Positions 15,999-24,718 of a stretch of 64,000 nucleotides of DNA are shown here, piece by piece (positions within the stretch are counted from its first letter, which is position 1; every line of letters begins with the position of its first letter). The DNA is from GCA-2737725 sp965229355 (GTDB lineage Bacteria; Pseudomonadota; Alphaproteobacteria; Rhodospirillales; Rhodospirillaceae). Under the pieces are notes generated by a model. It saw only the letters and a program-made list of their open reading frames with translations. It was not told the origin of the DNA and made no database searches. The stretch spans positions 4,092,001 through 4,156,000 of the forward strand of contig OZ245869.1 of NCBI GenBank assembly GCA_965229355.1, read 5' to 3'. The translations under genes and the position numbers were made by a program.

Positions 15999-16162
15999 GC
16001 GGGTTTCGTACCGTATATCGGTTGCTGGCCCTAGCCACCCCCGCACTGCGGGAGTAGCGTGCCCGTCCTATGGGCGACCTGTGCCAGGGGAGCGCGGCAC
16101 AGCGGCTTTGTCCTAAGATTTTCATCAAACTTTTAAGTCACACCAAGCGAGGGATCTTCCGA

Positions 16163-18388
16163 ATGTCGAAGAAGCTTTTACTGGGCACGACCATTGCGGC
16201 TGTTGCATTTGCAACAACTGCATTTGCCCAAAACACACAACAACAAGCCCAGGCGCAATCGGGCGGACTGGAAGAAATCGTCGTCACCGCGCAGCGCCGT
16301 GAAGAGTCGCTGCAAGAAACGCCGATCCCTGTCAGCGCATTCACCGCGGACATGTTGGAAAAGCGCCAAGTCACGCAAGCGACGGACCTAGAGCGTTATG
16401 TTCCCAGCTTGAAGATGCGCAACAACATCACCAGCCCGACCAACCTGTCGCCGTCGTTGCGCGGTTCGCTGCAACAAGACGCCTCGCTGGTGGTTGCTGA
16501 ATCTCCGTTCGGCATCTACGTCGATGACACCTACATCGGCCGCCTGAACGGCAACAACGTCACCCTAGCTGACTTCGAGCGCGTTGAAGTGCTGCGTGGC
16601 CCGCAAGGCACGCTGTACGGCCGCAACACCTTGGCTGGCGCGATCAAGTTCATCACCAAGACACCGGGCCCGGATAACGAGTGGTTCAACGCGGAAGCAG
16701 GCTACGGCAGCTTTGACAGCTGGAAAGTCAGCGTCAGCGGCGGCGGCGGCATCAGCGATAAAGCTGGCGCTTCGTTGGCCCTGCAAAAGAACTCGCGCGG
16801 CGGCCTCTGGTATAACCGCGCCACCAACCAAGACATCGGCGGTGAAGACAACGTGGCCGGTCGCGGCAAGTTGCACTTCATGCCGAGCGACAGCTTCGAC
16901 CTCGTGACCTCGCTGTCATACACGCGTAGCACCAACGATGGCTTGATGCTGGTTCCGGGCATCACCCCGAACGTTGCAGCCAACCGTCAGTTCCGCTCAT
17001 CAGATGTTGTGCCGCGCTTTGGCGCTTACAGCTTAAGCCACCCGGCGGTGGCATTGTCGCCCTCGCCGATCCGTAACGACAGCCATGGCGACACCAAGCA
17101 ATGGATCGCTTCGGTGAACGCAACCTGGAACGTGTCTGACAATACGTCGATTCAATCGATCACGTCATTCGTTGGCATCGACGATTACTTCAACACCGAT
17201 TTCTCGGGTTCAGGTTCGATCTTCGCAGCTTCAAACGCGAAGTCTGACCAGTTCACGCAAGAACTGAAAGTTCAAGGCAAGAGCTTCGACGACCGTTTGA
17301 ATTACATCGTCGGCGCTTATTACCTGAACGAAAGTGCGAAGCAGGACTTCGGGTGGCGTTATCTGACGCCGTCGTCGACCAGCTTGATCGACGCTGACAC
17401 GGAATCGTTTGCAGTTTACGCGCAAGGCGATTTCCAAATCACCGATCAGTTGAAAGCCACAGCCGGTCTGCGTTGGTTGCAGGACGACAAGGAATTCAAA
17501 GAAACCATCAACGTGTTGCCGACCTCGATCGTTCCGGGCAGCGCTGCGGGTTCAGCTCCTGTCAACCTGAACAACAAGTACGAAAAGTGGGCTCCGAAAA
17601 TTGGCTTGGATTACGAAGTGCCGACCTCGGGCAACATCGACAGCCTGTTGCTGTACACCTCGGTGGCGCGTGGGTTTAAGTCGGGTGGCTACAGCGCCAT
17701 CGCGATCTTCAACCTGAACGATGCGCGTTCTCCGTATGGTCCGGAAAGCAATTGGACGTACGAAATCGGCGCGAAGAGCGACATGTTTGATAACCGTCTG
17801 CGCTTCAACGCCAACGCCTTCTACAACAAAATCTCTGAACTGACGTTGAATGCCACCGTAACGACTAACGGCATCAACTCGTTCCCAGTTCAGAACGCAG
17901 GCGATGCGACGATTAAGGGCGTCGAAATCGAAAGCACACTCGTGCCAGTCGATGGTTTGACGATCTTCTTGAACACCGCGTTCATGGGCGGCAAGTTCCG
18001 CAACTTAAACCCGACCAGCGCCCCGGCCGTTGCGCCGACGGCGTACGGCGTTGCGAAGCCGAAGCCACCACAAATCCCGGATTACTCGTTCACGCTGGGC
18101 TTTGACTATCGCCACGACCTGAACATGTGGAACGACAGCCAATTCCTGATCGGTGCTGATTGGTACCGTACGGATGACTTCGTGACCGCTGCCACCAACG
18201 ACTTCGTGCTCGACGGTTATGACCGTGTGAACGCGTTCGTCGGCTTGGCCGTCAGCAATTGGGAAGGCCGCTTCTCGGTGAAGAACCTGACCAACGAGCA
18301 CACGCTGTCAACCGGCAGCCGCTCACTCGGTGGCTTCTTGTACCTGCCGCCGATGGAATACATGTTCACCATCAAGTACAAAATGTAA
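16163..18388 (+). CDS. TonB-dependent outer-membrane receptor
   Basis: A 741-residue receptor. The start at 16163 follows GAGGGA and begins a signal peptide (MSKKLLLGTTIAAVAFATTA, cleavage at AFAQ). An N-terminal IVVTAQRREESLQ segment is the TonB-box region, then the plug domain (TPIPVSAFTADML...VEVLRGPQGTLYGRNTLAGAIKFIT) and the long beta-barrel ending in an aromatic-rich strand (EYMFTIKYKM). The ligand is unknown; the type is common for siderophores, polymers or plant compounds in alphaproteobacteria. It is monocistronic, with a long leader and a strong terminator after the stop. Confidence 0.93.
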   Translation: MSKKLLLGTTIAAVAFATTAFAQNTQQQAQAQSGGLEEIVVTAQRREESLQETPIPVSAFTADMLEKRQVTQATDLERYVPSLKMRNNITSPTNLSPSLRGSLQQDASLVVAESPFGIYVDDTYIGRLNGNNVTLADFERVEVLRGPQGTLYGRNTLAGAIKFITKTPGPDNEWFNAEAGYGSFDSWKVSVSGGGGISDKAGASLALQKNSRGGLWYNRATNQDIGGEDNVAGRGKLHFMPSDSFDLVTSLSYTRSTNDGLMLVPGITPNVAANRQFRSSDVVPRFGAYSLSHPAVALSPSPIRNDSHGDTKQWIASVNATWNVSDNTSIQSITSFVGIDDYFNTDFSGSGSIFAASNAKSDQFTQELKVQGKSFDDRLNYIVGAYYLNESAKQDFGWRYLTPSSTSLIDADTESFAVYAQGDFQITDQLKATAGLRWLQDDKEFKETINVLPTSIVPGSAAGSAPVNLNNKYEKWAPKIGLDYEVPTSGNIDSLLLYTSVARGFKSGGYSAIAIFNLNDARSPYGPESNWTYEIGAKSDMFDNRLRFNANAFYNKISELTLNATVTTNGINSFPVQNAGDATIKGVEIESTLVPVDGLTIFLNTAFMGGKFRNLNPTSAPAVAPTAYGVAKPKPPQIPDYSFTLGFDYRHDLNMWNDSQFLIGADWYRTDDFVTAATNDFVLDGYDRVNAFVGLAVSNWEGRFSVKNLTNEHTLSTGSRSLGGFLYLPPMEYMFTIKYKM

Positions 18389-18414
18389 TCAGATGAACAT
18401 CTGATTGTTCAACG

Positions 18415-18446
18415 AAGGGCCCGGTAGCAACACCGGGCCCTTTTGT
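18415..18446 (+). terminator. Intrinsic terminator after TonB receptor
   Basis: An 11-bp stem of AAGGGCCCGGT with its complement after the AGCAAC loop, followed by TTTTGTTTTG. Confidence 0.9.
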
Positions 18447-18591
18447 TTTGCGCCAATGATGGCACTGAAGTGCCTCATCCTAGGTATAAAATAGAAATAG
18501 AGCACACAATCAAAATTTCTATTTCAAATTGTATGCACTCAAAGATCGCCATAAAGTAAACATAGGCTTATTTGTATTTGAGGCGATTTCC

Positions 18592-21500
18592 GTGCGTTAT
18601 TTGCGACTGTTTGTTGTTTTAGCTATTGCTGCCGTTGCCCCGATTTCTAAGCTCCGCGCACAAGAAATCACTGAATTTTTAATTCCGGGAAACTCGCCAG
18701 CAACCCGCATCATTCAAGTTATTTATGTTCCTGAAGACGACACCCTATGGGTGCTACAGTCCGATCCAGGCACCGCAAATAAGATTCTAAGGTTTGAACG
18801 GACCGGTACGATACAGACCATCAAATTGCCAACCGGCGCGAACCCGTCACAGATTTTGTACAATAACGCTCTGTCTGTCGCATACATCGACCAAACACGA
18901 AATGTAATTGGCCGGATTTCAGTAAAAATCCTGTCCACAATTTCCGAACAGAGTATTACGGCCAAGCAAACACAGATTGCTGCGCCCGGTCTGATTGCTA
19001 TCGCGCGTACTCGATATGACAGTGAAATGGCTTTCTCGCTGCCCAGCGCAAGCAAAGTCGGGACAATCAGCATCCCGTCTGAGATCACAGATTCTATATT
19101 CTATCGTGACCTTCCAACACCATCCCCCAACGCCGACCTGACGGGCATCACGCTCGCCCCTGACAATTTTGTTTGGTACGCCGACAACACCAGCAAGCGC
19201 ATTTTCCAGTTCCGGTTTAATTTCGGTACTGATGCTTTCACGCAGTACCAAACCCCCGCACAGAGTTTGAAGGGCCTTGTGACTGGGCCTGACGGAGCGT
19301 TGTGGTTCTTAGACCCTGTAGCACGGCAAGTTGGTCGCATGACATTAACTGGCAGTGTGACGATGTATCCCTTGCCGACGATGAACGCTCCGCCGGACGC
19401 CATTCTCGCAGGACCCGATGGTAATTTATGGATTACCCAGCCGGCCATTGGCCGGATCGTCCGCATGACAACGGCTGGACGCGCAACGGAGTATGCAACT
19501 GGCGGCGTAACGTATCCCGTTTCGCCGGTAGTCGGGCCTGATGGCGCCATTTGGTATGCGCAATCCCTTACAAACAAACTGGCGCGCTTCACGGTTCCAA
19601 CCGCAACAACGGTTGTCGGTGCTGTGCATTCAAGCCAGACGGCAACACAATCGTATTTCCGCTTCCTGAATAAGAATACAAATGGCGCAAAAGGCGCCGC
19701 GCAAGTCAAACTTCTCAATGCCAATACCGCGCAGAGTTATGGCACGTGGACGACCCCCGAATTGCTGCCCGGGCAATCGATTCAAATTCCCATCAGCACG
19801 ATTGAGCAGAGCCTTGGCATTCAATCGTCTCCACCTGCGTATTACACGGCAGAGATTGACGCGACCTATCAGGGGCAAGTTCAGCACACACTGTTTCGCA
19901 ATGGCGCACTTTTGAACTCAAGCACCTGTGGTGCAGGCAGTGTCGGCGCTGGAACGCAATTGGTGTCGGTACACGCAGGTTTGTTGAACCCCTTTTATGC
20001 CAGCACAATTAGCGTCGTGAATACTGGTAGCGTGAATGCCACCGCACGCCTGAGCATTCTCGATACAAACGGGATCGTACGTGGAACGTATCAGACTGAC
20101 ACCGTCGCAGGCGCACAAAAAACAATACCGATGTCACTGATCATTAATAATTCCGGCATCACGTCGCCTTCACCCTACCACTACAATATCCGCCTTGAGC
20201 AGCCCTTCAAAGGCTATCTGCAACATCACGTTACTAACTCTGCTGCACGCATGATGGCGGATATGACGGCGATGTGTGATTTGAACGGCACGCCTCCACC
20301 GGCTGAAATTACGCAGTACCAAGCCTTCAGTACGACTGGCAGCCCCACCGCCATCACAGCTGATAAATCCAATAATGTCTGGTTCATTGATTCAGAGAGC
20401 AATCGCATTAATCGAATAGATTTTGCCGGCAATATAAGTCAGTTCAGAACACTCACCGATACGCAGCGCTTCTACGACATTACCGGCGCGCCTGATGGCA
20501 GCGTGTGGTTCACGCAAAGTAATTTGAAAGTGGGCCGCTTTAGCGAACTTGGCGTGCTAAGTGAAGTGACGGTTGCTCAACCAACCATCCCGACCATTAA
20601 AATCGATCGCATTGCCGCGATGCCTGACAATACGATTCTCGTAGCGAAGACAGTCTCAAGCTCCTATCAACCTATGTACCGTATCGTCGGCCTCAATGGC
20701 GTTTCATCAGGCCCAAATACAGCACGAGCTATGCTGCCAATGCCTGACAATACCTTATGGTATTGGGATCCGATCGGGTCTTTGACGAAAGCTAAGGCAG
20801 ATCAAACCAACACATTCATCAGTGTCCAAGGAATACTATCCTTCATCGAAGATATGACGGTTGGACCAGACAGCAATGTTTGGGCCGTCGACAAGACGGC
20901 TAGTCGCATCGTCAAAGTGGACGCGGACGGTAAGATGATACAGTTTGCCTTACCGCCGACGCTGCGCCCCAGCCGAATTGCAAAAGGGGCCGATGAGCGA
21001 CTGTGGTTCATTGATGAACAAGCCAATATTTTAGGTGCCATCACAACATTGGGTGAAGTTTCGCTGTATAATTTTCCACGCGGTAAGGACTTAACAGCAG
21101 ATTCCAACGGTACACTTTGGATCACGCACAGCCACACCAACACGATCTCTCGTCTCATACCAAAGAAGCAGCCGCGTATTTCTCATATTTATTCAAAATA
21201 CGACGGCGATGATCATTCGTTCTTACGGCTTTATAATGGTGGAATATCAGATACGAGGTTCACTGTAACACTGGCACAAAACGACAACGGCACCGACCTC
21301 CCAATATGGATAAGTCCTTTGGTAAAGCCAAAAGCATCCTTGCAGGTCGCTCTATCTGAGATCGAGAATGTCATCAACGCGCAAAACTTCTTCACACGCA
21401 TGTACACGGCTAAAGTTAGCGCGCACATGCCTGGAGCGGTTCAACACGTTGTGTACCGCCCGACGAATAACACGTTCACAAACTTCAGCACCTGCGAGGC

Positions 21501-21861
21501 AAACACCGCCGCAGCTACAACGCTTATTAATGTGCACGGTCAACCGCTCGAAGCCACCTATCCAAGTACGATTGTGGTTACCAATACGAGCACGCAAGCG
21601 GCGTCACCTTCGCTGAGTGTTTATGATGCTGCCAACGGCAATTTGATCGGGACATATGCGGTGGGCAGCCTTCCCGCGAGCGGTCAGCGCATGATTACAA
21701 TGGCGGACATCGAGGCAGCGCTCGGCCAACAGTCGAGTGGTCGGTATCACTACAATGTGCAGTTCACAGCCCCGTCATTCAAAGGCCACCTTCAGCACCT
21801 CATTCACAGCACCTCGAATAATGTTGTGTTGGATATGAGCACGGTATGCAAACTGAACTAA
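18592..21861 (+). CDS. Exported double Vgb-like beta-propeller protein
   Basis: The GTG start at 18592 has AGG 8 nt upstream and opens a signal peptide (MRYLRLFVVLAIAAVAPISK, cleavage near LRAQE); a TTG start 63 nt earlier is less likely. The mature ~1065 residues are two copies of one module. Each has a propeller of ~40-residue blades of the virginiamycin-B-lyase/NHL type (GPDGALWFLDP, GPDGNLWITQ, PDGSVWFTQS), followed by a ~230-residue beta-sandwich pair with shared words (QHTLFRNG/QHVVYRPT, STCGAG/STCEAN, FKGYLQHH/FKGHLQHL, MCDLNG/VCKLN). Codon use is more AT-rich than neighbours. It is probably a secreted surface or binding protein; lyase activity is not implied. Confidence 0.75.
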   Translation: MRYLRLFVVLAIAAVAPISKLRAQEITEFLIPGNSPATRIIQVIYVPEDDTLWVLQSDPGTANKILRFERTGTIQTIKLPTGANPSQILYNNALSVAYIDQTRNVIGRISVKILSTISEQSITAKQTQIAAPGLIAIARTRYDSEMAFSLPSASKVGTISIPSEITDSIFYRDLPTPSPNADLTGITLAPDNFVWYADNTSKRIFQFRFNFGTDAFTQYQTPAQSLKGLVTGPDGALWFLDPVARQVGRMTLTGSVTMYPLPTMNAPPDAILAGPDGNLWITQPAIGRIVRMTTAGRATEYATGGVTYPVSPVVGPDGAIWYAQSLTNKLARFTVPTATTVVGAVHSSQTATQSYFRFLNKNTNGAKGAAQVKLLNANTAQSYGTWTTPELLPGQSIQIPISTIEQSLGIQSSPPAYYTAEIDATYQGQVQHTLFRNGALLNSSTCGAGSVGAGTQLVSVHAGLLNPFYASTISVVNTGSVNATARLSILDTNGIVRGTYQTDTVAGAQKTIPMSLIINNSGITSPSPYHYNIRLEQPFKGYLQHHVTNSAARMMADMTAMCDLNGTPPPAEITQYQAFSTTGSPTAITADKSNNVWFIDSESNRINRIDFAGNISQFRTLTDTQRFYDITGAPDGSVWFTQSNLKVGRFSELGVLSEVTVAQPTIPTIKIDRIAAMPDNTILVAKTVSSSYQPMYRIVGLNGVSSGPNTARAMLPMPDNTLWYWDPIGSLTKAKADQTNTFISVQGILSFIEDMTVGPDSNVWAVDKTASRIVKVDADGKMIQFALPPTLRPSRIAKGADERLWFIDEQANILGAITTLGEVSLYNFPRGKDLTADSNGTLWITHSHTNTISRLIPKKQPRISHIYSKYDGDDHSFLRLYNGGISDTRFTVTLAQNDNGTDLPIWISPLVKPKASLQVALSEIENVINAQNFFTRMYTAKVSAHMPGAVQHVVYRPTNNTFTNFSTCEANTAAATTLINVHGQPLEATYPSTIVVTNTSTQAASPSLSVYDAANGNLIGTYAVGSLPASGQRMITMADIEAALGQQSSGRYHYNVQFTAPSFKGHLQHLIHSTSNNVVLDMSTVCKLN

Positions 21862-21918
21862 CTTCCCTAAACTTGTGCCATCACTTCGGGGGAAGTGGTG
21901 AGGTAAAGGGGAAGCTGT

Positions 21919-23508
21919 ATGACCGACGCTGTACTCAGCGGCAAACAACGCCGTGTGATTTTTGCCTCGTCACTCGGCACCGTGTTCGAGTGGTACGATT
22001 TTTATCTGTACGGGTCGCTGGCCGCCGTCATCTCCAAGCAGTTCTTCGCGGGTGTGAATGAAACTGCCGCCTTCGTGTTCGCACTGATGGCCTTTGCTGC
22101 GGGCTTTGCCGTGCGACCCTTTGGCGCGTTGGTATTCGGGCGCTTAGGCGATCTGGTGGGGCGTAAATACACGTTCCTGGTCACCATCGTTATCATGGGC
22201 GGCGCTACGTTTGGCGTAGGGATCTTGCCCGGCTATGCGAGTATTGGTGTTGCGGCCCCCATCATCCTGATCGTCTTGCGCCTCCTGCAAGGTTTGGCGC
22301 TGGGTGGCGAATATGGTGGTGCTGCAACCTATGTGGCCGAGCACGCACCGCAGGGAAAGCGCGGGCTTTTCACCAGCTGGATTCAAACCACAGCCACGCT
22401 GGGCTTATTTTTATCGCTGCTGGTGATTCTGGGTACACGCGCCATCACGGGCGCAGACTTCGACACCTGGGGCTGGCGCATTCCGTTCCTTGTCTCAATC
22501 GTATTGCTTGCCGTTTCGGTGTGGATCCGTTTGAAGCTGGAAGAGTCGCCCACGTTCCAAACTATGAAGGCCGAGGGCAAACAATCTAAGGCGCCACTGA
22601 CTGAATCATTCGCGCGCTGGGGCAATGCCAAGATCGTGCTCATTGCGCTGTTTGGCGCTGTCGCGGGCCAAGCCGTGGTTTGGTACACAGGCCAGTTCTA
22701 TGCACTGTTCTTCCTGACACAGACGCTGAAAGTCGATGCCACAACCGCAAACTTGCTGATTGCTGGTTCGTTACTGTTAGCGACACCGTTCTTTGTGATT
22801 TTTGGGGCACTGTCAGACAAGATCGGACGCAAGCCGATCATCATGGCGGGCTTATTGCTGGCTGCCATCACCACGTTCCCGATTTTCCAAGGCCTCACCG
22901 CCTACGCCAATCCGGCGTTGGCAACAGCACAACAAAACTCACGTGCTGTTGTGGTGGCCGACCCCGCCACGTGCGCGTTCCAATTCAACCCCGTCGGCAC
23001 GGCAGCCTTCACCAGTGATTGCGATAAAGTGCGCGCAGCACTCACCAAGGCATCGGTATCGTACACCAACGAAGCAGCGCGTGCGGGTACAGCCACCATC
23101 GTGCGCATCGGTGAAACTGAAATCAGCGGATCGGATATTACCGCGATCAATGCCGCCATTTTGGCGGCAGGCTATCCAGCGTCAGCTGATCCAGCGGCGA
23201 TGAACACAGTTGCGGTACTAGCACTGCTAACGCTGCTCGTGATCTATGTAACGATGGTCTACGGCCCGATTGCGGCGATGCTGGTTGAACTTTTCCCAAC
23301 GCGGATCCGCTACACGTCGATGTCGCTGCCCTATCATATCGGGAATGGATGGTTTGGCGGGTTTTTACCGTCTGTCTCATTTGCTCTCGTGGCGATGAGT
23401 GGAGATATTTACTACGGCCTTTGGTATCCCGTGATTATCGCGGTCATTACGTTAATGATCGGACTGGTATTCTTGCCTGAGACCAAAGACCGCAATTTGC
23501 ACGACTAA
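21919..23508 (+). CDS. MHS-family MFS transporter with periplasmic insertion
   Basis: A 529-residue inner-membrane symporter of the metabolite:H+ symporter family (ProP/KgtP/ShiA relatives). It shows FEWYDFYLYGSLA in TM1, RPFGALVFGRLGDLVGRKYT in loop 2-3, LQGLALGGEYGGAATYVAEH in TM4, and a second DKIGRKP in loop 8-9. An extra segment of about 100 residues (about 325-427) interrupts the C-terminal half and contains a Cys pair (ATCAFQ, TSDCDK), so it is probably an oxidised periplasmic loop. The substrate is likely a small carboxylate or betaine but is undetermined. Its 3' end overlaps the convergent phoD-type gene by 4 nt. Confidence 0.9.
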   Translation: MTDAVLSGKQRRVIFASSLGTVFEWYDFYLYGSLAAVISKQFFAGVNETAAFVFALMAFAAGFAVRPFGALVFGRLGDLVGRKYTFLVTIVIMGGATFGVGILPGYASIGVAAPIILIVLRLLQGLALGGEYGGAATYVAEHAPQGKRGLFTSWIQTTATLGLFLSLLVILGTRAITGADFDTWGWRIPFLVSIVLLAVSVWIRLKLEESPTFQTMKAEGKQSKAPLTESFARWGNAKIVLIALFGAVAGQAVVWYTGQFYALFFLTQTLKVDATTANLLIAGSLLLATPFFVIFGALSDKIGRKPIIMAGLLLAAITTFPIFQGLTAYANPALATAQQNSRAVVVADPATCAFQFNPVGTAAFTSDCDKVRAALTKASVSYTNEAARAGTATIVRIGETEISGSDITAINAAILAAGYPASADPAAMNTVAVLALLTLLVIYVTMVYGPIAAMLVELFPTRIRYTSMSLPYHIGNGWFGGFLPSVSFALVAMSGDIYYGLWYPVIIAVITLMIGLVFLPETKDRNLHD

Positions 23509-24638
23509 TTTGATGCAATTTGAAGCGCGCGCAGCGGAATGGTTTGCTGCAACTTCACAGCACCTTTTACATCGTGCACTTGCAAGCTGATGGCAGTGGC
23601 CGTACCAGCCCAATCAATGTTCACCGTACCGAAGTTCACTTCGCGTACCGCGTTGCCTTTTCGGTTATTGTTCGGCGGCAGCACCGGCCAGACTTCGGTC
23701 AAGCCACTGCATGTAATATCCCACAGCGGATAGGGCACGTTCAAATCCAGCTTCGACAACTCGGCATAGTGTGTATCACCGCTGAGCAGCACCATGCCGT
23801 CCGCGCGCTGACGGCGGATCAAGTCAATCAAACGCTGATGATCGCGGGCATACACAATCCACGATTCCCAACCTGGGTAATCGGCCAGCACCTGCAAGCT
23901 GGAGCCGAAGATGCGGACATCCACCGGGGCCTGAAATTGCTCTTCAAGCCACGTCCACTGCGCCTCACCCACCATCGTCGCAGATGCATCAGGATTGCGC
24001 GCATAAGGGCCCGGCACGCTTAAGCCAGCCTCATTGCGTTCGGTGGCCCATTGTTTATAGGGCTTGCCGCCCATGTCGATTTTGGTGATGGGTGTGCGAT
24101 GTGTGCGCAAATCCGGCAAAATAATCTGCACGCGCTGGCCAGCAGGCCCGAAAATATACGACGCATAAACGCCATCGCGTTTGCGGCGCGGAGAGTCTTT
24201 GGGTTCACCCCAAAATTCCAAGAACATCTCGCGAGATTGATCTTTCATCGGGTAATCGCTGCCCGCATCGTTTTCGCCAAAATCATGGTCATCCCAGACG
24301 GCGACAATCGGCACATTGTCGCGCAGTTTTTTGAAGCCGGGCTTGGCCGCCAATTGTGCATAACACTCGCGCATCACCTTCATGTCACGCGTATCGGCGT
24401 AGATATTATCACCCAAGAACACGAACAGGTCTGGTTTGGTCTCTAAAATCGCATCCCACACGGGCTGCTCTTTTTTCTGGTCCGCACATGACCCAAAGGC
24501 AATGCGGGTCAGCGTTTTCTTTAAGCTCGGATGCGGATCAGAGATCGGATTCGCGTTAGCTGCACGTGGCAGCGAACTTAGCGAGGCCATGGCCCCAGCC
24601 GCCGTAACCAAAGTCCGTCTGGAAAGATCTGTCGTCAT
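23505..24638 (-). CDS. PhoD-like alkaline phosphatase/phosphodiesterase, Tat-exported
   Basis: A 377-residue metallophosphoesterase. The N-terminus MTTDLSRRTLVTAAGAMASL carries a twin-arginine export signal. Metal motifs follow the PhoD order: FGSCADQ, FVFLGDNIYADT, VWDDHDFGENDAG, and SGDTHYAEL near the C-terminus. Such enzymes hydrolyse phosphomono- or diesters in the periplasm. The start at 24638 follows AAGGA. It lies 80 nt downstream of a TonB receptor on the same strand, so the pair may import and hydrolyse one phosphorylated substrate. Its stop overlaps the convergent transporter gene. Confidence 0.88.
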   Translation of the reverse strand: MTTDLSRRTLVTAAGAMASLSSLPRAANANPISDPHPSLKKTLTRIAFGSCADQKKEQPVWDAILETKPDLFVFLGDNIYADTRDMKVMRECYAQLAAKPGFKKLRDNVPIVAVWDDHDFGENDAGSDYPMKDQSREMFLEFWGEPKDSPRRKRDGVYASYIFGPAGQRVQIILPDLRTHRTPITKIDMGGKPYKQWATERNEAGLSVPGPYARNPDASATMVGEAQWTWLEEQFQAPVDVRIFGSSLQVLADYPGWESWIVYARDHQRLIDLIRRQRADGMVLLSGDTHYAELSKLDLNVPYPLWDITCSGLTEVWPVLPPNNNRKGNAVREVNFGTVNIDWAGTATAISLQVHDVKGAVKLQQTIPLRALQIASN

Positions 24639-24718
24639 CCGTTTTTCCTTTTCAAAAAAAACGGGGCGCCCCAGCCAATAAGAGAGCGCCGCGCAAGTTT
24701 TGCTGCAGAATGGAGCGC

